This document shows positions 6,383 to 6,979 of a stretch of DNA of 6,979 nt, piece by piece. Source of the stretch: Bacteroidales bacterium. GTDB lineage: Bacteria; Bacteroidota; Bacteroidia; Bacteroidales; Dysgonomonadaceae. The notes below the pieces were generated by a model that was not told the origin of the DNA, ran no database searches, and was given only the letters and a program-made list of their open reading frames with translations. Made by a program: the position numbers and the translations under genes. The stretch spans positions 1 to 6,979 of the forward strand of contig JAAYFR010000427.1 in NCBI GenBank assembly GCA_012728155.1. The letters are read 5' to 3'. Within the stretch, counting starts at the first letter, position 1. Each line of letters opens with the position of its first letter.

Positions 6383-6979
6383 ATGAGACAATTAAAGATT
6401 ACAAAATCAATCACAAACCGGGAAAGTGCTTCTTTGGACAAGTACCTCCAAGAGATCGGTCGCGAAGACCTGATTACTGTAGAGGAGGAGGTCGAATTGG
6501 CACAAGCCATTAGAAAAGGCGATCGCCAGGCGCTGGAAAAACTCACCAGAGCCAATCTCCGTTTTGTGGTATCAGTAGCCAAGCAATACCAAAACCAAGG
6601 ATTAAGTCTTCCCGACTTGATCAACGAGGGTAATCTCGGTTTGATTAAAGCTGCCGAGAAATTCGATGAAACCAGAGGTTTTAAATTTATCAGTTATGCC
6701 GTTTGGTGGATTCGTCAGTCAATTCTACAAGCATTAGCCGAACAGTCAAGAATTGTCAGACTACCCTTAAATCAGGTAGGATCACTCAATAAAATCAGCA
6801 AAGCTTTCCAAAAATTTGAGCAAGAGAACGAACGGAAACCTTCTGCCGAAGAATTGGCTTTGGAACTGGACCTGTCAGTAGAAAAAATAACAGACTCGCT
6901 CAAAGTGTCGGGGCGTCATATCTCTATGGATGCTCCTTTTGTGGAGGGGGAAGACAATAGCCTGTTGGATGTGCTGGTA
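6383..6979 (+). CDS. rpoD: Primary RNA polymerase sigma factor RpoD (3' truncated by window end)
   Basis: The frame from the ATG at 6383 stays open for 199 codons to the last base of the window. Region 1.2 is at about 16-48 (SLDKYLQEIGREDLITVEEEVELAQ in outline). Region 2 is at about 50-120, with NLRFVVSVAKQYQNQGL, DLINEGNLGLIKAAEKFD, and the -10 recognition and melting helix FISYAVWWIRQSILQAL. Region 3 follows, with RIVRLPLNQVG and KPSAEELALELDL. The HISMDAPFVEGEDNSLLDVLV stretch starts the region 3.2 finger, and region 4 (-35/-33 binding) is beyond the edge. Regions 1.1 and the non-conserved insert of E. coli sigma70 are missing, as is normal for Bacteroidota primary sigma factors of about 285-290 residues. 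It is the factor expected to read the TAnnTTTG boxes listed here. An A-rich leader, not a Shine-Dalgarno, precedes the ATG. Confidence 0.95.
   Translation, partial: MRQLKITKSITNRESASLDKYLQEIGREDLITVEEEVELAQAIRKGDRQALEKLTRANLRFVVSVAKQYQNQGLSLPDLINEGNLGLIKAAEKFDETRGFKFISYAVWWIRQSILQALAEQSRIVRLPLNQVGSLNKISKAFQKFEQENERKPSAEELALELDLSVEKITDSLKVSGRHISMDAPFVEGEDNSLLDVLV

Overview
The window reads as an ordinary housekeeping stretch of a Bacteroidota chromosome, most likely order Bacteroidales (Porphyromonas/Dysgonomonas-like families). Four things point there. The three longer intergenic gaps each carry a perfect copy of the Bacteroidota -7 promoter box (TAnnTTTG). Start codons lack clear Shine-Dalgarno sequences and sit in A-rich leaders. 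The sigma factor starts almost directly at region 1.2, as short Bacteroidota primary sigma factors do. The diaminopimelate decarboxylase has the Bacteroides-type motifs. Species cannot be named from this.

Layout, all genes on the + strand. (1) 1-1906: the 3' end of a lemA-family gene, a TPM-domain membrane protein with a glycine-rich tail, and miaA (tRNA dimethylallyltransferase), which starts one base after the TPM stop. A weak AT-rich hairpin follows miaA. (2) 1990-4398: a promoter and a short structured leader, then lysA (last step of lysine synthesis), then, three bases later, a membrane-anchored family 2 glycosyltransferase. (3) 4399-4646: a 248-bp gap with helically phased GTTAA repeats and a -7 box, leading into an HtrA/DegP-type periplasmic serine protease (4647-6179). 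(4) 6180-6382: a strong inverted repeat, probably a terminator, and a further promoter. (5) 6383 to the end: the first 199 codons of the primary sigma factor rpoD, cut by the window edge.

Functionally the genes are a loose housekeeping set: envelope proteins (LemA, TPM, glycosyltransferase, HtrA), tRNA modification, amino acid synthesis and core transcription. Tight spacing suggests two short operons (lemA-TPM-miaA and lysA-glycosyltransferase) and two separately promoted genes (htrA, rpoD). There is no mobile element, CRISPR array, tRNA/rRNA gene or defence system. I see no convincing new biological system. The points most worth a second look are the phased repeats before htrA, the structured lysA leader, and the G8 tract plus altered acidic motif in the glycosyltransferase.
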